The notes: generated by a model from the sequence alone, not told the origin. Shown: positions 35,442 to 45,002, counted from the first letter of the stretch. The stretch: DNA of 64,000 nt from Streptomyces sclerotialus (GCA_000719105.1 JODX01000007.1:259209-323208); one strand, 5' to 3'. Translations and numbers: made by a program.

Positions 35442-37097
35442 GTGAGAACAACAAGAAGCACGACAGCACCACGGACAACCCGCAAGCGCCCCCTGGCCGG
35501 TCTGCTGACCGGGCTGGTCGCCGCCATCGGACTCGCCGTCCTGGGCGTGCTCTGCCCAGCCGTCGCCCAGGCCCGGGCCGAGCCGCCCGGCGCCGCCGCC
35601 ACCGGCCTCCACATCAGCGACGGCCGTCTGCTCGAGGGCAACGGCAACGATTTCGTCATGCGGGGCGTCAACCACGCCCACACCTGGTACCAGGGCGAGA
35701 CGACGCAGTCGCTGGCCGACATCAAGGCGACGGGCGCCAACACCGTGCGTGTCGTCCTCGCCAGCGGCCGGCGCTGGGCCGCGAACAGCGCCGCGGACGT
35801 GGCGAACGTCGTCGGCCAGTGCAAGGCCAACCGCCTCATCTGCGTGCTGGAGGTGCACGACACCACCGGCTACGGCGAGGAGGCCGCGGCCGCCACGCTC
35901 GACCAGGCGGCCGACTACTGGATCGGCCTGAAGGACGTCCTCGCGGGCGAAGAGGACTACATCATCGTCAACATCGGCAACGAGCCGTGGGGCAACACCA
36001 ACCCCGCCGGCTGGACCGACCCCACGATCGCGGCCGTGAAGAAGCTGCGGAACGCCGGGTTCGAGCACACGATCATGGTGGACGCGCCCAACTGGGGCCA
36101 GGACTGGCAGGGCGTCATGCGCGCCAACGCCCAGTCGGTCTACGACGCCGACCCCACCGGCAACCTGATCTTCTCGATCCACATGTACAGCGTCTTCGAC
36201 ACCGCCCAGGAGATCAACGACTACCTGGACGCCTTCGTCGCCGCCGGGCTGCCCATCCTCATCGGCGAGTTCGGCGGTCCCGCCGACCAGTACGGCGACC
36301 CGGACGAGGACACCATGATGGCCGCCGCCGAGCGGCTCGACCTCGGGTACCTGGCCTGGTCGTGGAGCGGCAACACCGACCCGATCCTCGACCTCGTGCT
36401 CGACTTCGACCCCAGCCGGATGAGCTCCTGGGGGGAGCGCATCTTCCACGGCGCGAACGGCATCGCCCAGACCGCGCGCGAGGCCACCGTCTTCGCGGGC
36501 GGCACCCCGGGTGACACCCAGGCCCCGACGGCCCCGACCCTCACCTGGACCGCCGCCACCGACAACGTCGGCGTCACCGGCTACGACGTCGTCCGCGTCA
36601 GCGGCGGCTCCGAGACCACGGTCGCCGCCGCGACCACCAACACGGTCTCGGTGACCGGCCTCACCGCCGACACCACGTACACCTTCGCCGTCTACGCGCG
36701 CGACGCCGCGGGCAACCGTTCGGCCCGGTCGGCCACGGTGAACGTCACCACCGACAAGGGCGGGAGCACACCCGGTGCGTCCTGCTCCGTCAAGTACAGC
36801 GTCGTGGGGGAGTGGCCGGGCGGCTTCCAGGGCGAGATCACCATCCGCAACACCGGCACCGCCGCCGTCAGCGGCTGGACACTCGGGTTCACGTTCGCCG
36901 ACGGCCAGACCGTCAGCAACATGTGGGGAGGCACCCCGACCCAGAGCGGCGGCAAGGTGAGCGTCGCCCCGGCCTCCTACACCTCCACCATCTCCGCCGG
37001 GGGCTCGGTCACCGCCGGGTTCATCGCGGCCAAGGGCGCCCAGAACACCGCGCCGGCCGCGTTCACCCTCAACGGGACGAGCTGCACGACCGCCTGA
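35442..37097 (+). CDS. Secreted GH5 endo-beta-1,4-mannanase with FnIII and CBM2
   Basis: A 551-residue secreted enzyme. A signal peptide (to about ARAEP) precedes a GH5 (subfamily 8-like) catalytic domain with E181 as acid/base in NIGNEPWG and E276 as nucleophile in LIGEFGG. A fibronectin type III domain (about 355-435) and a C-terminal CBM2 (about 443-551, framed by Cys) follow. The sequence closely resembles streptomycete mannanases (FVMRGVNHAHTWY, MVDAPNWGQDWQG). GTG 35442 follows CTGGAG and starts the signal peptide. The upstream CebR box suggests cellobiose-responsive expression. Confidence 0.92.
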   Translation: MRTTRSTTAPRTTRKRPLAGLLTGLVAAIGLAVLGVLCPAVAQARAEPPGAAATGLHISDGRLLEGNGNDFVMRGVNHAHTWYQGETTQSLADIKATGANTVRVVLASGRRWAANSAADVANVVGQCKANRLICVLEVHDTTGYGEEAAAATLDQAADYWIGLKDVLAGEEDYIIVNIGNEPWGNTNPAGWTDPTIAAVKKLRNAGFEHTIMVDAPNWGQDWQGVMRANAQSVYDADPTGNLIFSIHMYSVFDTAQEINDYLDAFVAAGLPILIGEFGGPADQYGDPDEDTMMAAAERLDLGYLAWSWSGNTDPILDLVLDFDPSRMSSWGERIFHGANGIAQTAREATVFAGGTPGDTQAPTAPTLTWTAATDNVGVTGYDVVRVSGGSETTVAAATTNTVSVTGLTADTTYTFAVYARDAAGNRSARSATVNVTTDKGGSTPGASCSVKYSVVGEWPGGFQGEITIRNTGTAAVSGWTLGFTFADGQTVSNMWGGTPTQSGGKVSVAPASYTSTISAGGSVTAGFIAAKGAQNTAPAAFTLNGTSCTTA

Positions 37098-37121
37098 CCG
37101 GTAGCCGGCCCGGTCGGCGGT

Positions 37122-37162
37122 CGCCGGTCCGGCACCCCGTACGCCGGGGCGCCGGACCGGCG
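37122..37162. terminator. Bidirectional terminator between mannanase and GAPDH genes
   Basis: Perfect 12-base arms at 37122-37133 and 37151-37162 enclose a loop that can itself pair (CCCC/GGGG). It lies between two convergent stop codons (37097 and 37183). Confidence 0.75.
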
Positions 37163-37182
37163 GACACGCACATGCGCCGGGA

Positions 37183-38637
37183 TCAGACGGCCGGCGCCGG
37201 GTACGTCGGGTACTCCACCCCGGAGACGTACTGGACGACCCGGATGACCTGGCACGAGTAGCCGAACTCGTTGTCGTACCAGAGGTAGAGGATCGCGTTG
37301 TCGCCCTCGACCTTGGTGGCGCCGGCGTCGACGATCGAGGCGTGGCGCGAGCCGATGAAGTCGCTCGAGACCGCGTCGGGGGCGGTGGTGAAGTCGATCT
37401 GGCGCTTGAGCGGCGAGGTCAGCGACACCTCGCGCAGGTGGTCGAGGACCTCCTCGCGGGTGGTCTCGCGCGCGAGCTGGAGGTTGAGGATCGCGATCGA
37501 GACGTCCGGGACGGGCACGCGGATCGAGCTGCCGGTGATCCTCGCCTTGAGGTCGGGCAGCGCCTTGGCGACGGCGGAGGCGGCACCGGTCTCGGTGATG
37601 ACCATGTTGAGCGGCGCCGAGCGACCGCGACGGTCGGCCTTGTGGTAGTTGTCCAGCAGGTTCTGGTCGTTGGTGAACGAGTGGACGGTCTCCACATGGC
37701 CGCGCACCACACCGAACTCGTCCTCCATCGCCTTCAGCGGCGGGACGATGGCGTTCGTGGTGCAGGACGCGCAGGACAGGACCTGCTCGTCCGGCTTGAT
37801 CGTGTCGTGGTTGACGCCGTGGACGATGTTCGGGACGTCGCCCTTGCCCGGCGCGGTGAGGACGACCTTGTCGATGCCGGGGCGCAGATGCTGCGACAGG
37901 CCCTCGCGGTCGCGCCACTTGCCCGTGTTGTCGATGAGGATGGCGTCCTTGATGCCGTACGCGGTGTAGTCGACCTCGGACGGGTCGTTCGCGTAGATCA
38001 CCTTGATCTCGTTGCCGTTGGCGACGATCGTGCTGTTCGCCTCGTCGACGGTGATCGTGCCCTGGAACTGGCCGTGGATGGAGTCCCGGCGCAGCAGCGA
38101 CGCCCGCTTGACGAGGTCACCGCCCGCCCGGGCGGCGTCCCCGCGCACCACGATGGCGCGCAGCCGCAGTCCGTTGCCGGAGCCGGCCTTCTCGATGAGC
38201 AGCCGGGCCACGAGGCGGCCGATGCGGCCGAACCCGTAGAGGACGACGTCGCGCGGGGCGCGGCGCTCGATCTTGTCGGCGCCCGTGGCACCGGCGACGG
38301 CCTCGGCGGTGAACTCCTCCACGGTCAGACCGCGGTCGTCCGTCGCGTACGTCGCGGCGAGCATGCCGAGGTCGATCTGGGAGGGGCCGAGGTCGAGCGC
38401 GGTGAGGGCCTGCAGGAACGGCCAGGTGTCGGTGACCGAGAGTTCCTCACCGGCTATCTGGCGGGCGAATCGGTGGGTCTTGAGGATGCTGACCACCGAC
38501 TTGTTCACCAGGGAGCGGCTGTGGAGCAGGACCGTGACGTCCCTCTCGCGGTGCAGCTTCCCGATGATCGGGATCATCGCCTCCGCGATCTCCTCGCGGC
38601 GCATCCAGTTGGTGAAGGAGTCGTCATTGACAGTCAC
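37183..38637 (-). CDS. gap: Glyceraldehyde-3-phosphate dehydrogenase, long form
   Basis: A 484-residue GAPDH. The NAD-binding domain starts near residue 130 (VVLYGFGRIGRLVARLL), the catalytic Cys lies in SCASCTTNA, and the C-terminal WYDNEFGYS is typical. The first 125 residues are an extension absent from classical 330-residue GAPDH (LHRERDVTVLLHSRSLVNKS region) but found in a second GAPDH type of actinomycetes. It interconverts glyceraldehyde-3-phosphate and 1,3-bisphosphoglycerate; the direction in vivo is unclear. GTG 38637 is the only suitable start although its ribosome site is poor. Confidence 0.9.
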   Translation of the reverse strand: MTVNDDSFTNWMRREEIAEAMIPIIGKLHRERDVTVLLHSRSLVNKSVVSILKTHRFARQIAGEELSVTDTWPFLQALTALDLGPSQIDLGMLAATYATDDRGLTVEEFTAEAVAGATGADKIERRAPRDVVLYGFGRIGRLVARLLIEKAGSGNGLRLRAIVVRGDAARAGGDLVKRASLLRRDSIHGQFQGTITVDEANSTIVANGNEIKVIYANDPSEVDYTAYGIKDAILIDNTGKWRDREGLSQHLRPGIDKVVLTAPGKGDVPNIVHGVNHDTIKPDEQVLSCASCTTNAIVPPLKAMEDEFGVVRGHVETVHSFTNDQNLLDNYHKADRRGRSAPLNMVITETGAASAVAKALPDLKARITGSSIRVPVPDVSIAILNLQLARETTREEVLDHLREVSLTSPLKRQIDFTTAPDAVSSDFIGSRHASIVDAGATKVEGDNAILYLWYDNEFGYSCQVIRVVQYVSGVEYPTYPAPAV

Positions 38638-38713
38638 AGGAGTATCTTTCGAGCTAGACGGCGCTCACATGTTAACCCCCGCTCTTTTGGGCAGGACACC
38701 GCACCTCTGATAC

Positions 38714-38740
38714 GGCCCCTTCGGCCCCTTCGGCCCCTTC
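38714..38740. repeat. Three tandem 9-base repeats
   Basis: GGCCCCTTC occurs three times in a row between the carboxylesterase stop and the GAPDH start. It is non-coding and of unknown role. Confidence 0.8.
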
Positions 38741-38760
38741 GGTACTCGCGCGCGACGAGG

Positions 38761-40275
38761 TCACTCCGTCAGCAACGGCAGCGTCCCGAAGGTGTGCCCC
38801 TCCCAGAGACGACGGGACGCCTCCTCCGGGTAGGCCACCACCACGGGCTCGACGTCGAGGACGTGGACGAGGCGCCGCGCCGGGTCGTACGCGGGCCAGC
38901 CGGGGTCGCCCGTGGCGGCGAAGGCCGTCCAGGCGGTGCGGATGTGCGCCGACAGCTTCTCGGCCTCGGCGGGCGGCGTCGGCCCGAGCAGTTCGGCGCC
39001 CTCGAGGGCGCCGAAGGTGAGGGGCAGGTCCAGTGCGTGGCAGGCGCCCAGGTAGCCGTCGAACGCCGGGGCGGGCCAGGTGAGCTCGTAGACGTGGGCC
39101 CGGCCGCCGGCGGCGGTGTGCGTCTCCGCGAGCCGGAGCGTGGGCATGCGGAACAGCCAGTCGGAGTGGACGAGTTCGTAGAGGTGCTCGGCGGAGGCGC
39201 CGGGGAACGCGGCGCGGTAACTCCGTACCGGATCGGGGCCGGGGCCGAAGACCCGCAGTGCCGTGGCCGCCCGCTCGTCGTCGATCTGCCCGAGATCCCC
39301 GTCGAGGGCGACGAACAGCCGGTACTCGTCCCGGGTGTGACCGGCGATCAGCTCGACGTCCCGGGCGGCTCCGTCCGCCAGCGCCTGCCAGGGCGCGACC
39401 GGCAGGACGTCGCCGTCCACGACGGGCGAGTACGGCGTGGGGGTGTGCGCGACCGTGCCCCAGCGCCCGGTGTGCCGGCCCATGTCGAGCGCCGCCGCGG
39501 CCCCGGCCAGCTTGTACGGGTCCACGCGGGAGAGGTCGGCCGCAGTCGGGCGCGCCCCCGCCTCGTCCGCCAGGGCGGCGGCGATGTCGGCGGCCAGCGC
39601 GTCCGAGAAGTACGTGCCGGGCACGCTCTGCGCGATGGCCCGCCGGAACAGGCCCTTCGCGCGCGGCATGGCCAGCAGCGCGGCGATCGACCCGGCGCCG
39701 GCCGACTCGCCGAAGACGGTGACCCGGTCCGGGTCGCCGCCGAAGGCCGCGATGTTCTCCTGCACCCAGCGCAGGGCGGCGACCTGGTCGAGCAGCCCCC
39801 GGTTGGCCGGTGCGCCCTGGATGCGGGCGAAGCCCTCCATGCCGACGCGGTAGTTGAAGGTGACCATGACCAGGTCGCCGTCGCGGGCGAGCCGGCCGCC
39901 GTCGTACCCGGGCTCGGCCGAGGAGCCGAACTTGTAGGCGCCGCCGTAGATCCACACCATCACCGGCCGGCGGGCGGCGGGGTCCGGCGCGGGCGTCCAG
40001 ACGTTGACGGTCAGCCAGTCGTCGCCGCCGCCCGCCGCCCGCCCGGGGGCCGGCGGCGCCCCCGGCGTCATGGCCTCCTGCGGGGGCGGCGGGCCGAACG
40101 CGGTCGCCTCCCGGACGCCGTCCCAGCGGTCCACGGGACGCGGCGCGAGGAAACGGGCCGCCCCCACCGGCGGCCCGGCGAACGGGATCCCGCGGAAGAC
40201 CGCCAGGCCGTCCTCGAGGAGACCCCGCACGGTTCCCGCCGCCGTGGCCGCCAGCGGCCGGTCCGTCACGCTCAT
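38761..40275 (-). CDS. Type B carboxylesterase
   Basis: A 504-residue carboxylesterase of the cholinesterase/para-nitrobenzyl-esterase family. FRGIPFAGPPVG near residue 28, the oxyanion segment VWIYGGAYKFGS, and the nucleophile elbow FGESAGAGS (Ser about 190) are present; a late CHALDLPLTFG segment supplies the catalytic His. No signal peptide is seen, so it acts inside the cell on small esters. GGGGAGCC lies before ATG 40275. The ALDH gene lies upstream on the same strand, 83 bases away. Confidence 0.9.
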   Translation of the reverse strand: MSVTDRPLAATAAGTVRGLLEDGLAVFRGIPFAGPPVGAARFLAPRPVDRWDGVREATAFGPPPPQEAMTPGAPPAPGRAAGGGDDWLTVNVWTPAPDPAARRPVMVWIYGGAYKFGSSAEPGYDGGRLARDGDLVMVTFNYRVGMEGFARIQGAPANRGLLDQVAALRWVQENIAAFGGDPDRVTVFGESAGAGSIAALLAMPRAKGLFRRAIAQSVPGTYFSDALAADIAAALADEAGARPTAADLSRVDPYKLAGAAAALDMGRHTGRWGTVAHTPTPYSPVVDGDVLPVAPWQALADGAARDVELIAGHTRDEYRLFVALDGDLGQIDDERAATALRVFGPGPDPVRSYRAAFPGASAEHLYELVHSDWLFRMPTLRLAETHTAAGGRAHVYELTWPAPAFDGYLGACHALDLPLTFGALEGAELLGPTPPAEAEKLSAHIRTAWTAFAATGDPGWPAYDPARRLVHVLDVEPVVVAYPEEASRRLWEGHTFGTLPLLTE

Positions 40276-40358
40276 CGATGGCTCCCCTGACTCGAACGAA
40301 CGGTCTCACCCGGCAGACATGGCTGCCCGCGTCCGGTGACGACGATGCCGCCGTACCG

Positions 40359-41819
40359 TCAGAAGGGGTAGTGCGCCTGCTGCGTGGCGATGGTCACCCA
40401 GCGGGTGTTCGAGAACGCCTCGATGCCCCAGCGTCCGCCGAAGCGGCCGTAGCCGGACGCCTTGACGCCGCCGAACGGCGCGTGCGGCTCGTCGCCCACG
40501 GACTGGTCGTTGATGTGCACGATGCCGGTGCGTATCCGGCGTGCCACGGTCAGGCCGTGGGTGGCGTTCTCGGTGATGATGCCGCAGGTCAGGCCGTTCT
40601 CGGTGTCGTTGGCGAGGGCCACCGCGGCGTCGTCGTCCGAGAAGGTCTCCAGCACGCACAGCGGGCCGAACGACTCGGTGTAGAAGAGGTCGGCGTCCTT
40701 GGGCACGTCGGTGAGGACGGTCGCGGGGTGGACCGCGCCCTCCGGCGCCGTGCCGCCGGTGAGCACCTTCGCTCCCTTGGCCACGGCGTCCGCCACCAGG
40801 GCGGCCACGCGCTCGGCGGACTTCCTGGTGACCAGGGGGCCGACCACGGTCCTCGGGTCGGTCGGGTCGCCGGACTGCAGCGCGGCGGCCTTGGCGACGA
40901 ACTCGGCGGTGAACTCCTCGGCGAGGGACTCGTGGACGAGGATGCGGTCGCCGGACATGCAGATCTGCCCGGCGTTCATGAACACGCTGAAGCAGGCGGC
41001 GTTCACGGCGTGGTCGACGTCGGCGTCGTCCAGCACGATCACGGAGTTCTTGCCGCCGAGCTCCAGGACGGCGGGTTTGACGTGACGTGCCGCGTGCTCG
41101 CCGATGACGCGGCCGACGCCGGTGGAGCCGGTGAAGTTGACCGCGCGCACCCGCGGGTCCGCGATCAGGGTCTCGGCCACCACCGCGGCGTCCTCGCGCG
41201 CGTTGGTGACGACGTTGAGCACACCGTCCGGCAGCCCGGCCTCGCGCAGCACGTCCGCGATCAGCAGACCGCAGGCGATCGGCGCGTCCTCGCTGGGCTT
41301 GGCCACGACGGTGTTGCCGGCGGCCAGCGGCGCGGCCACCGCCCGTACGCCCAGGATGAGGGGAGCGTTCCAGGGCGCGAACGCGGCGACCACGCCCAGC
41401 GGTTCGCGCACCGCGAGACCGAGGACGCCCTCCTCCTGCGCGTTCAGCACCTCGCCGCGCGGCGCGGTGATAGCCGCGGCGGCCTCACGGAGGATGTTCG
41501 CTGCAAGGGCCACGTTGAAGTGCGCCCACGGACGGGTGCCGCCCGCCTCGTACGCCATCACGTCGGCCGCCTCGGCGCTCCGCGCGTCCAGCAGGTCGGC
41601 CGCCCTGAGGAAGATCGCCCGGCGGGCGAAGGGGGAGAGGGCCGCCCATGCGGGGAAGGCGGCGTCCGCCGCGTCCACCGCCCGCGTCACGTCCTCCGGC
41701 CCGGCGGCGGCCACGGTGGCGTAGACCTCGCCGGTGTAGGGGTTGACGTCCGCCTCGGTGCGCCCGGAGGCTGCGGGGACGTCCTTGCCGCCGATGAACA
41801 GGTCGCGGGCGATGGGCAT
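40359..41819 (-). CDS. Aldehyde dehydrogenase, benzaldehyde/vanillin type
   Basis: A 486-residue NAD(P)-dependent aldehyde dehydrogenase. NFTGSTGVGR marks the cofactor loop, LELGGKN the general-base Glu, and NAGQICMSGDR the catalytic Cys. The sequence pattern (FIGGKDVPAASGR, PLILGVRAVAAPLAAGNTVV) resembles vanillin and benzaldehyde dehydrogenases. It would oxidise aromatic aldehydes to acids, fitting the phenolic theme of the window. The ATG follows CCGGAG. A TetR-like palindrome lies 34-49 bases upstream. Confidence 0.9.
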   Translation of the reverse strand: MPIARDLFIGGKDVPAASGRTEADVNPYTGEVYATVAAAGPEDVTRAVDAADAAFPAWAALSPFARRAIFLRAADLLDARSAEAADVMAYEAGGTRPWAHFNVALAANILREAAAAITAPRGEVLNAQEEGVLGLAVREPLGVVAAFAPWNAPLILGVRAVAAPLAAGNTVVAKPSEDAPIACGLLIADVLREAGLPDGVLNVVTNAREDAAVVAETLIADPRVRAVNFTGSTGVGRVIGEHAARHVKPAVLELGGKNSVIVLDDADVDHAVNAACFSVFMNAGQICMSGDRILVHESLAEEFTAEFVAKAAALQSGDPTDPRTVVGPLVTRKSAERVAALVADAVAKGAKVLTGGTAPEGAVHPATVLTDVPKDADLFYTESFGPLCVLETFSDDDAAVALANDTENGLTCGIITENATHGLTVARRIRTGIVHINDQSVGDEPHAPFGGVKASGYGRFGGRWGIEAFSNTRWVTIATQQAHYPF

Positions 41820-41852
41820 GGTGCGGCTCCGGAGGTTTGCGAGGTTCGCTGG

Positions 41853-41868
41853 GTGAACTATCGTTCAC
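41853..41868. promoter_or_regulatory. TetR-type operator-like palindrome upstream of the ALDH gene
   Basis: GTGAAC-TATC-GTTCAC has perfect six-base arms and the shape of operators bound by TetR-family repressors. It lies in the ALDH leader or promoter. No TetR gene is present in the window; the nearest regulator, MarR at 45.0 kb, is of another family. Confidence 0.55.
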
Positions 41869-41995
41869 TTTGTTACGGGAATGCTGCGCCTCCGGCCCGG
41901 TCAAGTCAAGAGCTGGTCAGGGAGGCGGAAACCACAGGTGGCACGGCGTATGACGGTCCCGCCCCCGGTGGGGAACGGGACCGTCGTACGGGCGG

Positions 41996-44077
41996 TCAGC
42001 CGGCCAGCAGTGTCCGCGAGACCGCTGCCGGCACGAGGGCGTAACCGGCGGGCCGCGTCGTGAAGGTGCCCCGGCCCCGGGTCCGGCCGCGCAGCCGGGA
42101 CGCGTAGCCGAACAGCTCGGCCAGCGGCACGGTCGCCGTGACCACCGTGGTGCCCGCCCGCGCGGCCGAGCCCGAGACCCGGCCGCGCCGCGCCGCCAGA
42201 TCACCGAGCACCCCGCCCACGGCGTCGTCGGGCGCGGTCACCGTGACCTCGGCGACGGGCTCCAGGAGCGCGGTCGCCGCGGCCCGCAGCGCCTGGCGCA
42301 GGCCCAGCCGGCCCGCCGTGCGGAACGCCGTCTCCGAGGAGTCCTTGGAGTGGGTCGCCCCGTCGGTCAGGGTCACCCGCAGTCCGGTCACCGGATGCCC
42401 GCCGAGCGGACCGTCGGCGAGTGCGTCCCGGCAGCCGGCCTCCACGGCACGGACGTACTCCTGCGGCACCCGGCCACCCACGACGGCCGACCGGAAGACG
42501 AACTCGCCCGCCGAGCCCTCGGCCACGGGGAGGGGCTCGACGTCCAGGACGACGTGCGCGAACTGCCCGGCCCCGCCGTCCTGCTTGACGTGCCGGTACA
42601 CCAGCCCGGACACCCCGCCGACCACCGTCTCGCGATAGGCGACACGCGGCCGGCCCACGGCCACCGCCACCCCCTGCTCCCGGCGGATCCGCTCCACCGC
42701 GACCTCCAGGTGCAGTTCGCCCAGGCCCGACAGCACCGTCTGGCCGGTCTCCGGATCGGTCCGCACGACCAGCGACGGGTCCTCCTCGGCCAGCCGCGCG
42801 AGCGCGGTGGCCAGCCGGTCCGTGTCGAGACCGCTGCGGGCCTCGACCGCCACGGAGACGACCGGGTCGGCCGCCGTGGGCGCCTCCAGGACCAGCGGCG
42901 CCGCCGGAGCGCACAGCGTCGTCCCGGCCCGGGCCGACTTCAGCCCGGCCACGGCGACGATGTCACCGGCCACCGCCACGTCCGTCTCCGCGTGCCGGTC
43001 GGCCTGCACCCGCAGGATCCGGCCGACGCGCTCGACGCGCCCCGCGCCTGTGTCCCGCACGACGTCCCCCTTCCTGAGCATTCCCGAGTACACCCGCAGG
43101 CTGGTCAGCCGGCCCGTCGCGGTGGAGGCCACCTTGAAGGCCAGCGCGGCGAACGGTGCCGCCGGATCGGCAGCCCGCTCCCGCACCGCGCCCTCGTGCG
43201 TGCCGCGCACCGGCGGCACGTCCAGTGGCGACGGCAGGTACGCGACGACCGCGTCCAGCAGCGGTTCGACGCCCCGGTTCCGGTACGCCGAGCCGCACAG
43301 CACGACCACGCCCTCACCGCTGAGGGTCAGATCGCGCAGCGCTGCGGCCAGCGTCCGTGCGGAGACCGTTTCCCCGGCGCAGTACTCCTCCAGCGCCGCC
43401 GGATGCAGTTCGGCCACCGCCTCCTCCAGCAGTCCCCGTCTGCGCACTGCCTCCTCGCGCAGCGCGTCCGGCACCGGGCCCTGCGCGCAGGTTCCACCGG
43501 ACGCGCCGTCGGCCGCCCAGACCAGCGCACGCATCCGCAGCAGATCCACCACACCGGTGAACCCCGCCTCGCGCCCGACCGGCATCTGGACCACCAGCGG
43601 AACGGTGTCCAGTCGCTCCCGGATCGACGCGGCCGCCGCGTCCAGATCGGCGCCCGCGCGGTCCATCTTGTTGACGAAGGCGATGCGCGGCACCCCGTGC
43701 CGGTCGGCCTGCCGCCACACGGCCTCGCTCTGCGGCTCCACTCCCGCGACGGCGTCGAACACCGCGACCGCGCCGTCGAGCACGCGCAGTGCACGCGTCA
43801 CCTCGTCGGAGAAGTCCACGTGGCCCGGTGTGTCGATGAGGTTGATCCGGTGGCCGTCCCAGACACAGCTCACCGCCGCGGCGAAGATCGTGATGCCGCG
43901 GTCGCGCTCCTGCGGGTCGAAGTCCGTGACGGTCGTGCCGTCGTGGACCTCGCCGCGCTTGTGGGTCGCGCCGGTGAGGTACAGGATCCGCTCCGTCACG
44001 GTGGTCTTGCCGGCGTCCACGTGGGCGAGGATGCCGAGGTTGCGTACGGCGGTGAGGTGTCGCGTGGTGGTGCGCAT
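41996..44077 (-). CDS. Elongation factor G paralogue
   Basis: A 693-residue translational GTPase. The G motifs are intact: AHVDAGKTT (G1), RGITI (G2 region), DTPGHVDF (G3), NKMDRAG (G4) and GSAYRNRG (G5 region). Domains II to V follow with the EF-G-like domain IV region GAGQFAHVVLDVEP. It stands alone, away from rpsL/rpsG/tuf genes, so it is a second copy rather than the main fusA product. It may serve ribosome recycling, stress or antibiotic tolerance; the exact role is not known. ATG 44077 is preceded by AGGAAAGG. Confidence 0.88.
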   Translation of the reverse strand: MRTTTRHLTAVRNLGILAHVDAGKTTVTERILYLTGATHKRGEVHDGTTVTDFDPQERDRGITIFAAAVSCVWDGHRINLIDTPGHVDFSDEVTRALRVLDGAVAVFDAVAGVEPQSEAVWRQADRHGVPRIAFVNKMDRAGADLDAAAASIRERLDTVPLVVQMPVGREAGFTGVVDLLRMRALVWAADGASGGTCAQGPVPDALREEAVRRRGLLEEAVAELHPAALEEYCAGETVSARTLAAALRDLTLSGEGVVVLCGSAYRNRGVEPLLDAVVAYLPSPLDVPPVRGTHEGAVRERAADPAAPFAALAFKVASTATGRLTSLRVYSGMLRKGDVVRDTGAGRVERVGRILRVQADRHAETDVAVAGDIVAVAGLKSARAGTTLCAPAAPLVLEAPTAADPVVSVAVEARSGLDTDRLATALARLAEEDPSLVVRTDPETGQTVLSGLGELHLEVAVERIRREQGVAVAVGRPRVAYRETVVGGVSGLVYRHVKQDGGAGQFAHVVLDVEPLPVAEGSAGEFVFRSAVVGGRVPQEYVRAVEAGCRDALADGPLGGHPVTGLRVTLTDGATHSKDSSETAFRTAGRLGLRQALRAAATALLEPVAEVTVTAPDDAVGGVLGDLAARRGRVSGSAARAGTTVVTATVPLAELFGYASRLRGRTRGRGTFTTRPAGYALVPAAVSRTLLAG

Positions 44078-44575
44078 GGCCCAGGGCCTTTCCTGGCGTG
44101 CGAGAGAGAAAAGGGCAGCGCGATTCGGCGTGGGAACGGCTCGGTGACGGACCGGCCTGTCAGTCGTGGGCACGGTGCGTGCCGGTCGACCGAAGAGCCG
44201 GTCGAAGGGGGTGTTCCGCACGGCCGTCCGGTGCCGGCCGCGCGGCGGGCACCGGGTCTACGAGGACACGGGGATCACGTCGTACCGTGACCGGGGAACG
44301 GCGACAGCGGTGAGGCGACGCATCGTCCGGCTCCCCCGCTCGCACCACGGGACCCGTGCGACGTACGGCGCGCCGGGGTCCCTCGGCGGCGCGCACGGCG
44401 AGTCTACGGAGACCGCCCGGTGCACGGCACCGGGTTTTCTCAGGCGCGGAGGCGAAGCGGGTATGCCCGCGCACATGCATGCCCGTCGCCCGGTCGGGTA
44501 CGCGACCCGCGTTGCGCCCGGGGCGGATCCGGTCCCGGGCGGCCGGTCCGTTCCGCCTCTACCCCGGGATTCGCC
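44078..44575. other. Intergenic region between divergent EF-G and SseB-like genes
   Basis: I find no convincing gene, repeat or RNA in these 498 bases. Open frames on both strands look like chance frames in GC-rich DNA. The length leaves room for a regulated leader ahead of the EF-G paralogue, but no structure could be shown. Confidence 0.4.
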
Positions 44576-44995
44576 ATGGACACACCCCCGTACGACTACA
44601 CCGCGCCCGAGCCCGTGACCCCGGCGCAGCGGGCGCTCACGACGCTCGCCGAGGACACCGGGGACACGGCCGCGCTGGACGTGCTGGCCGGGAGCGAGGT
44701 GCTGGTTCCCGTGCCGCAGGACGCCAGTGAGGAGGACGCCACCGATCCGACGGTCGTGGCGCTGCCCGTACTGGAGCAGCCGGGCGGCGAACAGATGGTG
44801 CCCGTGTTCACCTCGGAGACGGAGATGGCGGGGCTGCTGCCGTACGTGGAGCGCTACCGCCTGGTGCCGCTGGGCGCGCTCGCCTCGCAGTGGCCCGAGG
44901 GCGACCTGGCGCTGACCATAGACGCGACCTCGCCCTACGGCCTGACCCTGACCTCGCAGGGGGTCCGCACCCTGCTGGCCAGGCCCTACGACTGA
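44576..44995 (+). CDS. SseB-like protein
   Basis: A 139-residue acidic protein with an SseB N-terminal-like domain: AALDVLAGSEVLVPVPQD, VALPVLEQPGGEQMVPVFTS (each a short separate stretch), then VPLGALASQWPEGDLALTID. SseB-type proteins in actinomycetes are cytosolic and of unknown function. ATG 44576 has no strong ribosome site but is where conserved-looking sequence begins. It is convergent with the MarR gene, with only seven bases between the stops. Confidence 0.7.
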   Translation: MDTPPYDYTAPEPVTPAQRALTTLAEDTGDTAALDVLAGSEVLVPVPQDASEEDATDPTVVALPVLEQPGGEQMVPVFTSETEMAGLLPYVERYRLVPLGALASQWPEGDLALTIDATSPYGLTLTSQGVRTLLARPYD

Positions 44996-45002
44996 GCGCC
45001 GG

